This document shows, piece by piece, positions 7,559-15,625 of a stretch of DNA of 64,000 nucleotides. The notes beneath the pieces are model-generated. The model did not search any database. It was not told the origin of the DNA and was given only the letters and a program-made list of their open reading frames with translations. Every line of letters begins with the position of its first letter. Position 1 is the first letter of the stretch. Origin of the DNA: Fulvimonas soli (GTDB lineage Bacteria > Pseudomonadota > Gammaproteobacteria > Xanthomonadales > Rhodanobacteraceae); NCBI RefSeq assembly GCF_003148905.1, contig NZ_QGHC01000001.1:1-64000 (forward strand), written 5' to 3'. The translations under genes and the position numbers were made by a program.

Positions 7559-8860
7559 ATGCGACGCGACAGCGAACGCTCCGCCCCCGGACAACAGGAA
7601 ACCCGCGCGGCGGCCGCGCCGTCCGCCGCGGCGGAGCCGCTGGCCGGCCGCTACCGGCGCGTGCGCCAGGCCACGCTGGCGCTGGCCGCGCCGCTCGGCG
7701 CCGAGGACCTGATGGTGCAGTCGATGCCGGACGCCAGCCCCGGCAAGTGGCACCTGGCGCACACCACCTGGTTCTTCGAGCAGTTCGTGCTGATGCGCGA
7801 CGCGGCGTACCGGCCGCGCGATCCGGCCTGGCTGGTGCTGTTCAACTCCTACTACCAGACGGTGGGGCCGATGCACGCGCGGCCGCGTCGCGGCCTGCTG
7901 TCGCGGCCCTCGCTGGAGGAGGTGCTCGACTACCGCCGTCGCGTCGACGACGCGATGGACGCCCTGCTCGCGCACGCCGGCGACCCGGCGCTGGCCGGCC
8001 TGGTCGAGCTCGGCCTGCAGCACGAGCAGCAGCACCAGGAGCTGCTGCTCACCGACATCAAGCACGCGCTGTGGTGCAACCCGCTGCAGCCGGCCTACGC
8101 CGCGCGCGCGGCCGCGGCGGGGGCGCCGCCTGCGGCCACGCCGATGCGCTTCGTGGCCGGGCGGGAGGGCGTGGCGGAGATCGGCCACGCCGGCGCGGGC
8201 TTCGCCTTCGACAACGAGACGCCGCGGCACCGGCAGCTGCTGCGGCCGCACGCGATCGCCAGCCGGCCGGTCACCAACGCCGAGTACCGCGCCTTCGTCG
8301 ACGACGGCGGCTACCGCGATCCCGCGCTGTGGCTGTCCGACGGCTGGGCCGTGGTGCAGGCGGAGCAATGGCGGCACCCGCTGTACTGGCAGGACGACCT
8401 GGCCGGCGAATTCACCCTGGCCGGCGTGCGCGAGCTGGACCCGCAGGCGCCGGTCTGCCACCTGAGCTACTTCGAGGCGGACGCCTTCGCGCGCTGGGCC
8501 GGCGCGCGCCTGCCCACCGAGGCCGAGTGGGAGGCCAGCGCCGCGGCGCTGCCGGTGCAAGGCAACCTGCTCGAAAGCGGCGTCCTGCACCCGCGCGCCG
8601 CCGCCGGCGCCACCGGCCTGCAACAGTTCTATGGCGACATATGGGAATGGACCGCCTCGCCCTACGTGAGCTACCCGGGCTTCCGGCCGCTGCCGGGCGC
8701 GCTCGGCGAGTACAACGGCAAGTTCATGAACGGGCAATGGGTACTGCGCGGCGGCTCGTGCGCCACGCCGCGCACGCACATCCGCGCCAGCTACCGCAAC
8801 TTCTTCCCGCCGCAGGCGCGCTGGCAGTTCGCCGGGCTGCGCCTGGCGCAGGACCGATGA
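7559..8860 (+). CDS. egtB: Ergothioneine biosynthesis sulfoxide synthase EgtB
   Basis: A 433-residue non-heme iron enzyme joining cysteine or gamma-glutamylcysteine to hercynine with O2. Seen: the N-terminal DinB-like domain with HLAHTTWFFE and the iron-binding HEQQHQE motif (H-x3-H-x-E), then a C-terminal formylglycine-generating-enzyme-like domain with HLSYFEADAFARWAGARLPTEAEWE in the sense of that family, and the ending WVLRGGSCATPRTHIRASYRNF. ATG 7559 was chosen since residues before it are basic and low-complexity; 7514 is possible. It is followed 16 nt later by egtD, so the two form an operon. Confidence 0.93.
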   Translation: MRRDSERSAPGQQETRAAAAPSAAAEPLAGRYRRVRQATLALAAPLGAEDLMVQSMPDASPGKWHLAHTTWFFEQFVLMRDAAYRPRDPAWLVLFNSYYQTVGPMHARPRRGLLSRPSLEEVLDYRRRVDDAMDALLAHAGDPALAGLVELGLQHEQQHQELLLTDIKHALWCNPLQPAYAARAAAAGAPPAATPMRFVAGREGVAEIGHAGAGFAFDNETPRHRQLLRPHAIASRPVTNAEYRAFVDDGGYRDPALWLSDGWAVVQAEQWRHPLYWQDDLAGEFTLAGVRELDPQAPVCHLSYFEADAFARWAGARLPTEAEWEASAAALPVQGNLLESGVLHPRAAAGATGLQQFYGDIWEWTASPYVSYPGFRPLPGALGEYNGKFMNGQWVLRGGSCATPRTHIRASYRNFFPPQARWQFAGLRLAQDR

Positions 8861-8876
8861 ATACACAGGAGCCGCG

Positions 8877-9860
8877 ATGAACACCCAGGCCTGGGACCTG
8901 CGCGAGGACGACCGCCGTCCCCCGAACGAACTGCTGGAGATCGTGCAGCGGGGCCTGCGCGCGCGGCCGAAGCGGTTGCCGTCCTGGCTGTTCTACGACG
9001 AGCGCGGCTCGCGGCTGTTCGAGGCGATCTGCGAGCAGCCGGAGTACTACCTCACCCGCTGCGAGATCGCGCTGCTGGAGGCGCACGCCGGCGGGATCGC
9101 CGACGCGCTCGGGCCGGAGGTGCGGCTGGTCGAGTACGGCAGCGGCAGCGCGGCGAAGACGCGCCTCCTGCTGGAGCACCTGCGCGAGCCGGTCGCCTAC
9201 GTGCCGGTGGAGCTGGCCGCCGAGGCCCTGCGGCAGAGCGTGCAGCGGCTCGCCGGGAGCTTCCCGCGGCTGCGCATGCAGCCGCTGTGCGCCGACTTCA
9301 CGCGGCCGCTGCGGCTGCCGATCCCGCCGCGCGCGCCGCGCCGCACGGTGCTGTACTTCCCCGGCTCCACCATCGGCAACTTCGAGGCGCGCGAGGCGGT
9401 GGCGCTGCTGCGCAAGATGCGCGGCGAGATGGGCGACAACGGCGGCATCCTGCTCGGCGTCGACCTGAAGAAGGACCCCGCCGCGATCGAGGCCGCCTAC
9501 AACGACGCCGCCGGCGTCACTGCCGAGTTCACCCTCAACATGCTGGCACGGCTCAACCGCGAGCTGGGCTGCGACTTCGACCTGGCCGCGTTCCGCCACC
9601 GCGCGCGCTACAACCGCATGGCCGGGCGCATCGAGACCTTCCTGGTCAGCCGGTGCGAGCAGCAGGTGCGGGTGGGGCGCATGACGGCGCGATTCGCCGC
9701 CGACGAGGCCATGCTGGTGGAGTACAGCTGCAAGTACTCGCCGGAGGACTTCGCCGCGCTGGCCGGACGCGCCGGGCTGGCGGTCCGGCATGCGTGGACC
9801 GACCCGCAGGGCATGTTCGGCGTGCAATACCTGGTGCGCGCCGGAACGTCGCCGGGCTGA
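8877..9860 (+). CDS. egtD: L-histidine N-alpha-methyltransferase EgtD
   Basis: A 327-residue SAM-dependent enzyme trimethylating histidine to hercynine, the first step of ergothioneine synthesis. Seen: SWLFYDERGSRLFEAICEQ near the N terminus, LVEYGSGSAAKTRLLL (SAM loop), YFPGSTIGNF near residue 160 and the C-terminal TEYSxK-like VEYSCKYSPEDF that contacts the histidine substrate. Length is typical. EgtB and EgtD are both present; no egtC, egtE or egtA is in the window, which is usual for proteobacterial two-gene loci. Ergothioneine guards against oxidants. Confidence 0.94.
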   Translation: MNTQAWDLREDDRRPPNELLEIVQRGLRARPKRLPSWLFYDERGSRLFEAICEQPEYYLTRCEIALLEAHAGGIADALGPEVRLVEYGSGSAAKTRLLLEHLREPVAYVPVELAAEALRQSVQRLAGSFPRLRMQPLCADFTRPLRLPIPPRAPRRTVLYFPGSTIGNFEAREAVALLRKMRGEMGDNGGILLGVDLKKDPAAIEAAYNDAAGVTAEFTLNMLARLNRELGCDFDLAAFRHRARYNRMAGRIETFLVSRCEQQVRVGRMTARFAADEAMLVEYSCKYSPEDFAALAGRAGLAVRHAWTDPQGMFGVQYLVRAGTSPG

Positions 9861-9885
9861 GGCGGCGCGAAGCCGCGCCCGACCA

Positions 9886-10125
9886 CCCGGCGCCGGGGCA
9901 TGGCATCGGGGCCGCTGGCGGTCTCGCGTCGGGCCGATCGCGGTCTCCGGCCGCGATGTCCGAACCATCGCCCTCCTCGCGTCATGCCGCGCCGTCGCGG
10001 ACCGGCGTCCATTCCCCGTTCCTCAAGGCCGGCGCCATCCATGGCGCCTCCCCGCGTGCCTTCGCGCCTCCCTGGCCCGCGCACGCGACTCCCGGCGCGC
10101 GGTGCTTGGAGACCATGAGCGGGCC
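9886..10125 (+). repeat. Dispersed ~250-bp repeat, copy A (without the internal REP pair)
   Basis: This copy shares long stretches with 36430-36731 (same orientation) and 24079-24345 (opposite). Shared blocks in order are CCCGGCGCCGGG, GGGCATGGCATCG, TCTCGCGTCGGG, GGCCGCGATG, ATGCCGCGCCGT followed by CGCGGACCGGCG, GGCGCCATCCATGG, TCCCCGCGTGCC, and the end block around CGTGAACxxGCTC (here ACCATGAGCGGGC). Copy A lacks the two outward REP arms in its centre. It fills the space between egtD and rsmC and supplies the ATG at 10115, which is therefore unlikely to be the rsmC start. Confidence 0.8.
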
Positions 10126-10133
10126 CTTACAAT
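10106..10133 (+). promoter_or_regulatory. Promoter of rsmC-rsuA
   Basis: TTGGAG (10106-10111), a 16-nt spacer and TACAAT (10128-10133). The start point expected near 10140-10142 coincides with the GTG at 10142, again a leaderless layout. The -35 box lies in the end of dispersed repeat copy A, so the repeat may contribute to expression. Confidence 0.5.
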
Positions 10134-10141
10134 GGCGGCCC

Positions 10142-11233
10142 GTGTTGCCATCGGCGAGTACCGTGACCGCTGCCGGTTTTTCCGCGGAGGCGCCCGAGGC
10201 GGCGCTGGACGCGCTGTTCCTTCCCTTCGAGAGCGGCGGGCTGCGCTGGCCCGCGGACGGCCGCGTGCTGTTCCTGCGCGCGCGCGACGGCCAGCGCCTG
10301 CGCGGCGTGGCCGGGCGCGGCTGGCTGTGCCAGCAGAGCTTCAGGCCGTTCGCCGGAGCGCTGGAGCGCGGCGGGCTGCGCGTGGGCGAGCCGGGCGCGG
10401 ACGAGCGCTTCCCGCTGGTGCTGCTGCTGCCGCCGCGCCAGCGCGACGAGGCGCGCGCGCTGTATGCGCGCGCGCTGCGCCACGCCGAGGCCGACGGCGT
10501 GGTGCTGGCCTGCGTGCCCAACGCCGAAGGCGCGAAGTCGGCCGAGGCGGACCTCGCGCGGCTGGCGGGGCCGGTGCGCAGCCTGTCCAAGCACAAGTGC
10601 CGCGCGTTCTGGGTCGCACTGGCATCGGCGACGGTCGATCGCGGCCTGCTCGACGCATGGCGGGCGCTGGACGCGCCGCGCGAGAACGCGGCCGGCTATT
10701 TCAGCCGTCCGGGGCTGTTCGCCTGGGACCGCATCGATCCCGCCTCCGCGCTGCTGGCCGAGCACCTGCCGGATGACTTGCGCGGCCGCGTCGCCGATCC
10801 CGGTGCCGGCTACGGCTACCTCGCTGCGCAGGTCGTGGCGCGCTGTCCGCAGGTCGAGGCGGTCGACCTGTACGAGGCCGAGGCGCGCGCGCTGGAGCCG
10901 GCGCGGCTGAACCTGGCGCGCGCGGTGCACGCCGCAGGGCGCGCGGTGGAGGTCGACGTGCGCTGGCACGACGTCACCGCCGGCCTGCCGCGCCGCTACG
11001 ACGCGATCGCGTGCAATCCGCCGTTCCACCAGGGCCGCGCCGACCTGCCCGAACTCGGCCGCGCCTTCATCGCCGCCATGGCCGCCGCGCTCGTGCCGCG
11101 CGGCCGGCTGTACCTGGTGGCGAACCGGCACCTGCCCTACGAGGCCACGCTGGCCGCGCGCTTCGGCGAGGTGCGCACGCTGGCGCTGCGCGACGGCTTC
11201 AAGCTGATCGCGGCGGGAAGCGTGCGCGCATGA
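10142..11233 (+). CDS. rsmC: Class I methyltransferase of the RsmC (16S rRNA m2G1207) type
   Basis: About 363 residues. The N-terminal half is a degenerate methyltransferase-like domain, as in RsmC (PNAEGAKSAEADLARLAGPVRSLSKHKCR). The C-terminal half carries SAM loop VADPGAGYGYLAAQV and catalytic CNPPFHQGR. RsmC makes m2G1207 in 16S rRNA. Start choice: the ATG at 10115 lies in a dispersed repeat, so GTG 10142 (leaderless from TACAAT) or GTG 10163 is preferred. The stop overlaps the rsuA start by four bases, so the two 16S-modifying enzymes are coupled. Confidence 0.85.
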   Translation: MLPSASTVTAAGFSAEAPEAALDALFLPFESGGLRWPADGRVLFLRARDGQRLRGVAGRGWLCQQSFRPFAGALERGGLRVGEPGADERFPLVLLLPPRQRDEARALYARALRHAEADGVVLACVPNAEGAKSAEADLARLAGPVRSLSKHKCRAFWVALASATVDRGLLDAWRALDAPRENAAGYFSRPGLFAWDRIDPASALLAEHLPDDLRGRVADPGAGYGYLAAQVVARCPQVEAVDLYEAEARALEPARLNLARAVHAAGRAVEVDVRWHDVTAGLPRRYDAIACNPPFHQGRADLPELGRAFIAAMAAALVPRGRLYLVANRHLPYEATLAARFGEVRTLALRDGFKLIAAGSVRA

Positions 11234-11949
11234 AGCTGGTGAAGCTGATCGCCAACCTGGGCTACGGCAGCCGCAGGGAGGTGGCCTGGATGTTCCGCGA
11301 GGGACGCATCACCGACGCCGACGGCGAGGTGCTGTACGCCGACGACCAGGTGCCGCACGCGCGCATCCGCCTGGACGGCGAGCCGCTCGACCCGCCGCCG
11401 GGCCTGGTGCTGCTGATGCACAAGCCGCTCGGCGCGACCTGCTCGCGCAGGGACCCCGGCCGCGTGGTGTACGACCTGCTGCCGCCGCGCTACCGCCGCC
11501 GCGAGCCGGCGCTGTCCACGGTGGGGCGGCTCGACCGCGACACTTCCGGCCTGCTGCTCGTCACCGACGACGGTGCGCTGCTGCACCGGATCATCTCGCC
11601 GCGCGCCCGGGTGGAGAAGGTCTACGAGGCCACCCTGGCCGAGGATTTGCGCGGCCACGAAGGCGAGCTGTTCGCCAGCGGCACGCTGATGCTCGAATCG
11701 GAGACCACGCCGCTGCTGCCCGCGCGGCTGCGGGTGCTGGGCCCGCGCCATGCGCGGCTGGTGTTGACCGAGGGGCGCTACCACCAGGTGCGCCGCATGT
11801 TCGCCGCCGCCGGCAATCGCGTGGAAACGCTGCGGCGGGTGGCGATAGGGCGGCTCACGCTGGAGGGGTTGCAGCCCGGCGCCTGGCGCGTGCTGGCGCC
11901 GGGCGAAGTCGAGGCGGTGTTCCGGCCGGCGGACGCGGCGGCAGGCTGA
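11230..11949 (+). CDS. rsuA: 16S rRNA pseudouridine synthase, RsuA type
   Basis: A 239-residue protein of the RsuA/RluB/E/F family. Seen: N-terminal S4-like RNA-binding part (LVKLIANLGYGSRREVAWMFREGRI), then the catalytic block VGRLDRDTSGLLLVTDDG with the essential Asp, and TEGRYHQVRRMFAAAGNRVETLRRVAIG. The presence of the S4 domain, the size and the coupling to rsmC favour RsuA (psi516 of 16S rRNA), but RluE-like specificity cannot be ruled out by eye. Confidence 0.88.
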   Translation: MKLVKLIANLGYGSRREVAWMFREGRITDADGEVLYADDQVPHARIRLDGEPLDPPPGLVLLMHKPLGATCSRRDPGRVVYDLLPPRYRRREPALSTVGRLDRDTSGLLLVTDDGALLHRIISPRARVEKVYEATLAEDLRGHEGELFASGTLMLESETTPLLPARLRVLGPRHARLVLTEGRYHQVRRMFAAAGNRVETLRRVAIGRLTLEGLQPGAWRVLAPGEVEAVFRPADAAAG

Positions 11950-11994
11950 GCGGCGTCTTTCGCGGTGCGCATCGTTCCGGCGCAGGCCGGATTT

Positions 11995-12017
11995 TTTCGC
12001 GGCCTCCGGCCGCGAAA
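11995..12017. other. Stable hairpin between rsuA and a convergent small gene
   Basis: A 10-bp perfect stem TTTCGCGGCC/GGCCGCGAAA with a TCC loop. The T run lies on the wrong side for termination of rsuA, so it is not a standard terminator. The core CGGCC-TCC-GGCCG is the same as in the REP arms elsewhere in the window, so it may be a REP remnant. Confidence 0.45.
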
Positions 12018-12086
12018 GGTCTTTCGGCACGAAAGTGCCGACCCCAGTAGTTCATGCTCCGCGGGAAGATCCCGACAACCGCGCGC

Positions 12087-12293
12087 TCAGCCGCCGTGCG
12101 ATTCGTGCCAGCGGGCCAGCTCGTCCTCGCGCCGCGTGCGCGCGCCGGCGCGCCAGGACACCAGCTGGAAGTTCGGGCAAGGCGGCGCGGCCGGCATGGC
12201 CGGTGCGGCGCTGCCGCGATGAAGGAAGGAGAGCATCCCTGCCACCAGCTGCATTCCGCGATCCAGCGCGGAGCGAGCAAGAAGCGCATGCAT
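12087..12293 (-). CDS. Small hypothetical protein, 68 residues
   Basis: A minus-strand ORF starting ATG at 12293 with GGAGAG about 9 nt upstream. It encodes MHALLARSALDRGMQLVAGM, then LSFLHRGSAAPAMPAAPPCP, NFQLVSWRAGARTRREDELA and RWHESHGG. Codon third positions are GC-biased as in real genes here, and the ending is charged and soluble. I do not recognise a family. It is convergent with rsuA and divergent from selO. Confidence 0.55.
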   Translation of the reverse strand: MHALLARSALDRGMQLVAGMLSFLHRGSAAPAMPAAPPCPNFQLVSWRAGARTRREDELARWHESHGG

Positions 12294-12446
12294 GTTGTCG
12301 ACTCTCCGGGCTGCCCCTGCGCAGCCGCGGCGGCACTGTAGCAAGGATTCACGTCGCGTGCACAAGGCCTTCACATGCTGCAATGCGGCGTAAGCGGAGG
12401 CGCCGCGCGCTTGCGCCCGGCGCGTCAAGCCGCCGACCATCCCCGC

Positions 12447-14003
12447 ATGCGCCTGGACTTCGACAACGCCTTCGTCCGCGACCTGCCTGGCGACCCGGTG
12501 CCAGGCGGCGGGCCGCGCGAGGTTGCGGGCGCGATGTATTCCCTCGTGGCGCCGACGCCGGTCACCGCGCCGCGATTGCTGGCGCACTCGGCGGAGCTGG
12601 CGCGCGCGCTGGGCTGGTCCGAGGCCGACCTGCGCGATCCGGCGTTCGCGCAGGTGTTCGGCGGCAACGCGCTGCTCGACGGCATGCGGCCGTGGGCGGC
12701 CAACTACGGCGGCCACCAGTTCGGCGTCTGGGCCGGCCAGCTCGGCGACGGCCGCGCGATCTCGCTGGGCGAGGCGGTCGCGGCGGACGGGGCGCGCTGG
12801 GAGCTGCAGTTGAAGGGGGCCGGCCCCACGCCGTACTCGCGCGGCGCGGACGGCCGCGCGGTGCTGCGCTCCTCGATCCGCGAATTCCTGTGCAGCGAGG
12901 CGATGCACCACCTCGGCGTCCCGACCACCCGCGCGCTCTGCCTGGTCGCCACCGGCGAGGCGGTGGTGCGCGACATGTTCTACGACGGCCATCCGCGCGA
13001 GGAGCCGGGCGCCATCGTCTGCCGCGCGTCGCCGTCGTTCGTCCGCTTCGGCAGCTTCGAGCTGCCCGCCTCGCGCGGCGAGACCGGCCTGCTGCGGCGG
13101 CTGGCGGACTTCACCATCCGGCGCGATTTCCCGCATCTCGCGGGCGCGGGCGAGTCGCTCTACGGCGACTGGTTCGCCGAGGTGTGCGAGCGCACCGCGC
13201 GGCTGATGGCCGAGTGGATGCGCGTGGGCTTCGTGCACGGCGTGATGAACACCGACAACATGTCCATCCTCGGCCTCACGCTCGACTACGGCCCCTACGG
13301 CTGGATCGACGACTACGACCCGGACTGGACGCCCAACACCACCGACGCGGTGCGCCGCCGCTACCGCTACGGCCAGCAGCCGAACGTGGCGTGGTGGAAC
13401 CTGTCGCGGCTGGCCGGCGCGCTGGCGCCGCTGTTCGGCGGCACCGAGGTCCTGCAGGCCGGGCTGGACCGCTACGCCGTCGCCTACGCCGAGGCCGACC
13501 GTGCGGCGACCGCCGCCAAGCTGGGGCTGGCCGAGTGCCGCGACGACGACCTCGGGCTGATGCGGTCGCTGCAGGTGGCGATGCGCGACGGCGCGATGGA
13601 CATGACGCTGACCTTCCGCGCGCTGTCCGACGCGGATGCCGGCGCGCTGTCGCCGGACCTCTTCGGCGAGGCGTTCTACGACGGGGCGCGGCGTCGCGCG
13701 GTGGAGCCGACGCTGCACGACTGGCTGCGGCGCTACGCCGCACGGTTGGCCGACGACCCGCTGCCGCCGGCGCAGCGGCGTGCGCGGATGCGCGCGGCCA
13801 ATCCGCGCTACGTGCTGCGCAACTACCTCGCGCAGGAAGCCATCGACCGCGCCGAGCGGGGCGATGCGGGCGGCATCGCGGAACTGCTCGACGTGATGCG
13901 CCATCCCTGCGACGACCAGCCCGGCCGCGAGCGCTACGCGCGCCGGCGGCCCGGGTGGGCGCGCGATAGGCCGGGCTGCTCGATGCTCTCGTGCAGTTCG
14001 TGA
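12447..14003 (+). CDS. selO: SelO (YdiU) family protein adenylyltransferase
   Basis: A 518-residue pseudokinase-fold enzyme that transfers AMP from ATP to Ser, Thr or Tyr of target proteins, linked to oxidative stress. Seen: [20 protein letters not shown] (residues about 90-110), [33 protein letters not shown] (metal/catalytic Asp region, near residue 267) and [13 protein letters not shown]. The extreme C terminus is GCSMLSCSS: Cys stands where some members have selenocysteine, and the two Cys can form the redox switch seen in the family. Length matches (about 480-520). Confidence 0.93.
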   Translation: MRLDFDNAFVRDLPGDPVPGGGPREVAGAMYSLVAPTPVTAPRLLAHSAELARALGWSEADLRDPAFAQVFGGNALLDGMRPWAANYGGHQFGVWAGQLGDGRAISLGEAVAADGARWELQLKGAGPTPYSRGADGRAVLRSSIREFLCSEAMHHLGVPTTRALCLVATGEAVVRDMFYDGHPREEPGAIVCRASPSFVRFGSFELPASRGETGLLRRLADFTIRRDFPHLAGAGESLYGDWFAEVCERTARLMAEWMRVGFVHGVMNTDNMSILGLTLDYGPYGWIDDYDPDWTPNTTDAVRRRYRYGQQPNVAWWNLSRLAGALAPLFGGTEVLQAGLDRYAVAYAEADRAATAAKLGLAECRDDDLGLMRSLQVAMRDGAMDMTLTFRALSDADAGALSPDLFGEAFYDGARRRAVEPTLHDWLRRYAARLADDPLPPAQRRARMRAANPRYVLRNYLAQEAIDRAERGDAGGIAELLDVMRHPCDDQPGRERYARRRPGWARDRPGCSMLSCSS

Positions 14004-14254
14004 GACGGACGCGGCGACCGCCGTTGATGGCCGGCGACCCGATCGCGGCCGAGGCTCGTGCCGGCGCACGGTGGCCGTAGTCGGGCGCGCTTGGCACAAG
14101 TACGCCGCCGGAAGGCGCGGCGGGCAAGGCGCGGTGGTGGTGCCCGGGCGAATTTCCCAGCCGCCATCACGGCAACGGCGGTCCCCAGGGACCCGTGCCG
14201 TCCACGGGAACCCGTGCCCGGCGAGGTGCTGCCCGCGCCGCCGCGCGCGGAGCG

Positions 14255-14695
14255 CTAACCGGCCAGCGCGTCCTGCACGAACTGCCGCAACTGCGCCGCG
14301 CTCGGCGCGCCGGCCTGGCGCGCGATCTCGCGCCCGCCGCGCAGCAGGACCAGCGTGGGGATGCTGCGGATGCCGAAGCGCTGCGCCAGCGACGGTTGCG
14401 CGTCGGTGTCCACCTTGGCCAGCCGCAGGCGCGGCTCGTGGTCGCGCGCGGCCTGCGCGAACACCGGCGCGAAGCCGCGGCAGGGGCCGCACCAGGGCGC
14501 CCAGAAGTCCACCAGCACCGGCAGGTCGCCGCGGCCGGCGATGGCGTCGAAGCTGGCCGCGGTCAGTTCCACCGGCTGGCCGGTGAACAGCGCCTGCTTG
14601 CAGCGCCCGCAGCTCGGCCGCTCGCCGGCGCGTTCGGGCGGCACGCGGTTGAGCGCGCCGCAATGCGGGCAGGGAAGGGTCAGCGGCGTGGGCAT
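14255..14695 (-). CDS. trxC: Thioredoxin 2 with zinc-binding N terminus
   Basis: A 146-residue disulfide reductase. The N terminus has CPHC (residues 9-12) and CGRC (29-32), the four-cysteine zinc site that sets TrxC apart from TrxA. The thioredoxin domain follows with active site WCGPC (68-72) and the cis-proline region RSIPTL. It reduces cytoplasmic proteins, often under oxidative stress. The 251 bp between it and selO show no further gene. Confidence 0.95.
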   Translation of the reverse strand: MPTPLTLPCPHCGALNRVPPERAGERPSCGRCKQALFTGQPVELTAASFDAIAGRGDLPVLVDFWAPWCGPCRGFAPVFAQAARDHEPRLRLAKVDTDAQPSLAQRFGIRSIPTLVLLRGGREIARQAGAPSAAQLRQFVQDALAG

Positions 14696-14779
14696 GGCGC
14701 GGTTCCGGCGGCGACTGGCCGGTAGATGGCGGCGCCGGCCGGCCGCACAAGGGAGCGCCCGTGGCGACGGAGCGTCCCG

Positions 14780-15481
14780 TCAGTGCCCCCTGTTGTCCTG
14801 GCCCGGCGGCGGCCGCTGATTGCCCTGGCCCGGCGCGGGCCGGCCGGGCGGGTTCGTGGCGGGCGGGCGCGGCCGGTGGTCGCCGGGCGACGGGCGCGAC
14901 GGCGGCGGCGTGCCGTGCGAGGGCGGACGCCCGTTCCCGGCCGGCGGCCGCGACGGCTGCGGCGGCCGCTGCCCGTGCATCGGCGGCCGCGCGGGTCCTG
15001 GAGGCCGCTGCTGCGCCGGCGGCCGCGGCCGCACGGGCGGGGGACGGTGCGCCGGCGGCGGGGGTGGGCGGTGCGGCATCGGCCGGTGGTACCAGTAGTC
15101 GCGCTGGCGGTAGAACGGGCGGTCGCGGTAGTAGCTGCCCCAGTAGGCGCCGATCGCGAAGCTGACGATGGGGATGCCGATGCGCGCGCCGTAGTCGGGC
15201 AGCAGCACCGGCCGGTTGTCGTAGGTGTACTGGATGTAGTTGCCCGCCATCCAGCCGCGCACGCCGCCGTACAGCACGTCGCACCAGACCCAGCCGTCGA
15301 TGCAGCCCTGGACGTTGATCGCGGCGCCGGCCGGGATCGTGTCCACGCGCGGGTAGCCGACGTCCGGCCCGGCGCGCAGGTTGACGTTGGCGGTGACGTA
15401 GCCGATGCCCTGCGCGCCCGCCGCGGCGGGCAGCGCGAGCAGCAGCGGCAGGGCGGCGAGCGCGGCGGAACGTTTCATCAC
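14780..15481 (-). CDS. Exported SH3b-domain protein with proline-rich tail
   Basis: A 233-residue protein with a signal peptide (MMKRSAALAALPLLLALPAA, cleavage near GAQG). An SH3b domain follows (residues about 25-85: VTANVNLRAGPDVGYPRVDTI and WCDVLYGGVRGWMAGNYI), as in proteins that bind cell-wall or surface ligands. A Tyr/Arg stretch (YWGSYYRDRPFYRQRDYWYH) leads to about 100 residues of Pro, Arg, Gly and His, probably disordered. Function unknown. Confidence 0.8.
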   Translation of the reverse strand: MMKRSAALAALPLLLALPAAAGAQGIGYVTANVNLRAGPDVGYPRVDTIPAGAAINVQGCIDGWVWCDVLYGGVRGWMAGNYIQYTYDNRPVLLPDYGARIGIPIVSFAIGAYWGSYYRDRPFYRQRDYWYHRPMPHRPPPPPAHRPPPVRPRPPAQQRPPGPARPPMHGQRPPQPSRPPAGNGRPPSHGTPPPSRPSPGDHRPRPPATNPPGRPAPGQGNQRPPPGQDNRGH

Positions 15482-15625
15482 GGCAGGTCTCCGTTGCGGT
15501 GCGGGCGGCGGCGGATGCGGGGCACCCGAGGCCAGGTTCGCCGGGCGGACGTCCGTGTCGGGCAGGGCGGCCGCGCAAGGCTCGGGCCGGTGCCGTGAAC
15601 GGCGCGTGTGCGTCCGGCGCGCCGT

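Noticed and set aside
10115-10141. rsmC start at ATG 10115
   Set aside because: The ATG belongs to the conserved end of a dispersed repeat found at two other, non-coding places.
11995-12017. Hairpin as terminator of rsuA
   Set aside because: The T run precedes rather than follows the stem on the plus strand, and the minus strand has A residues at the exit.
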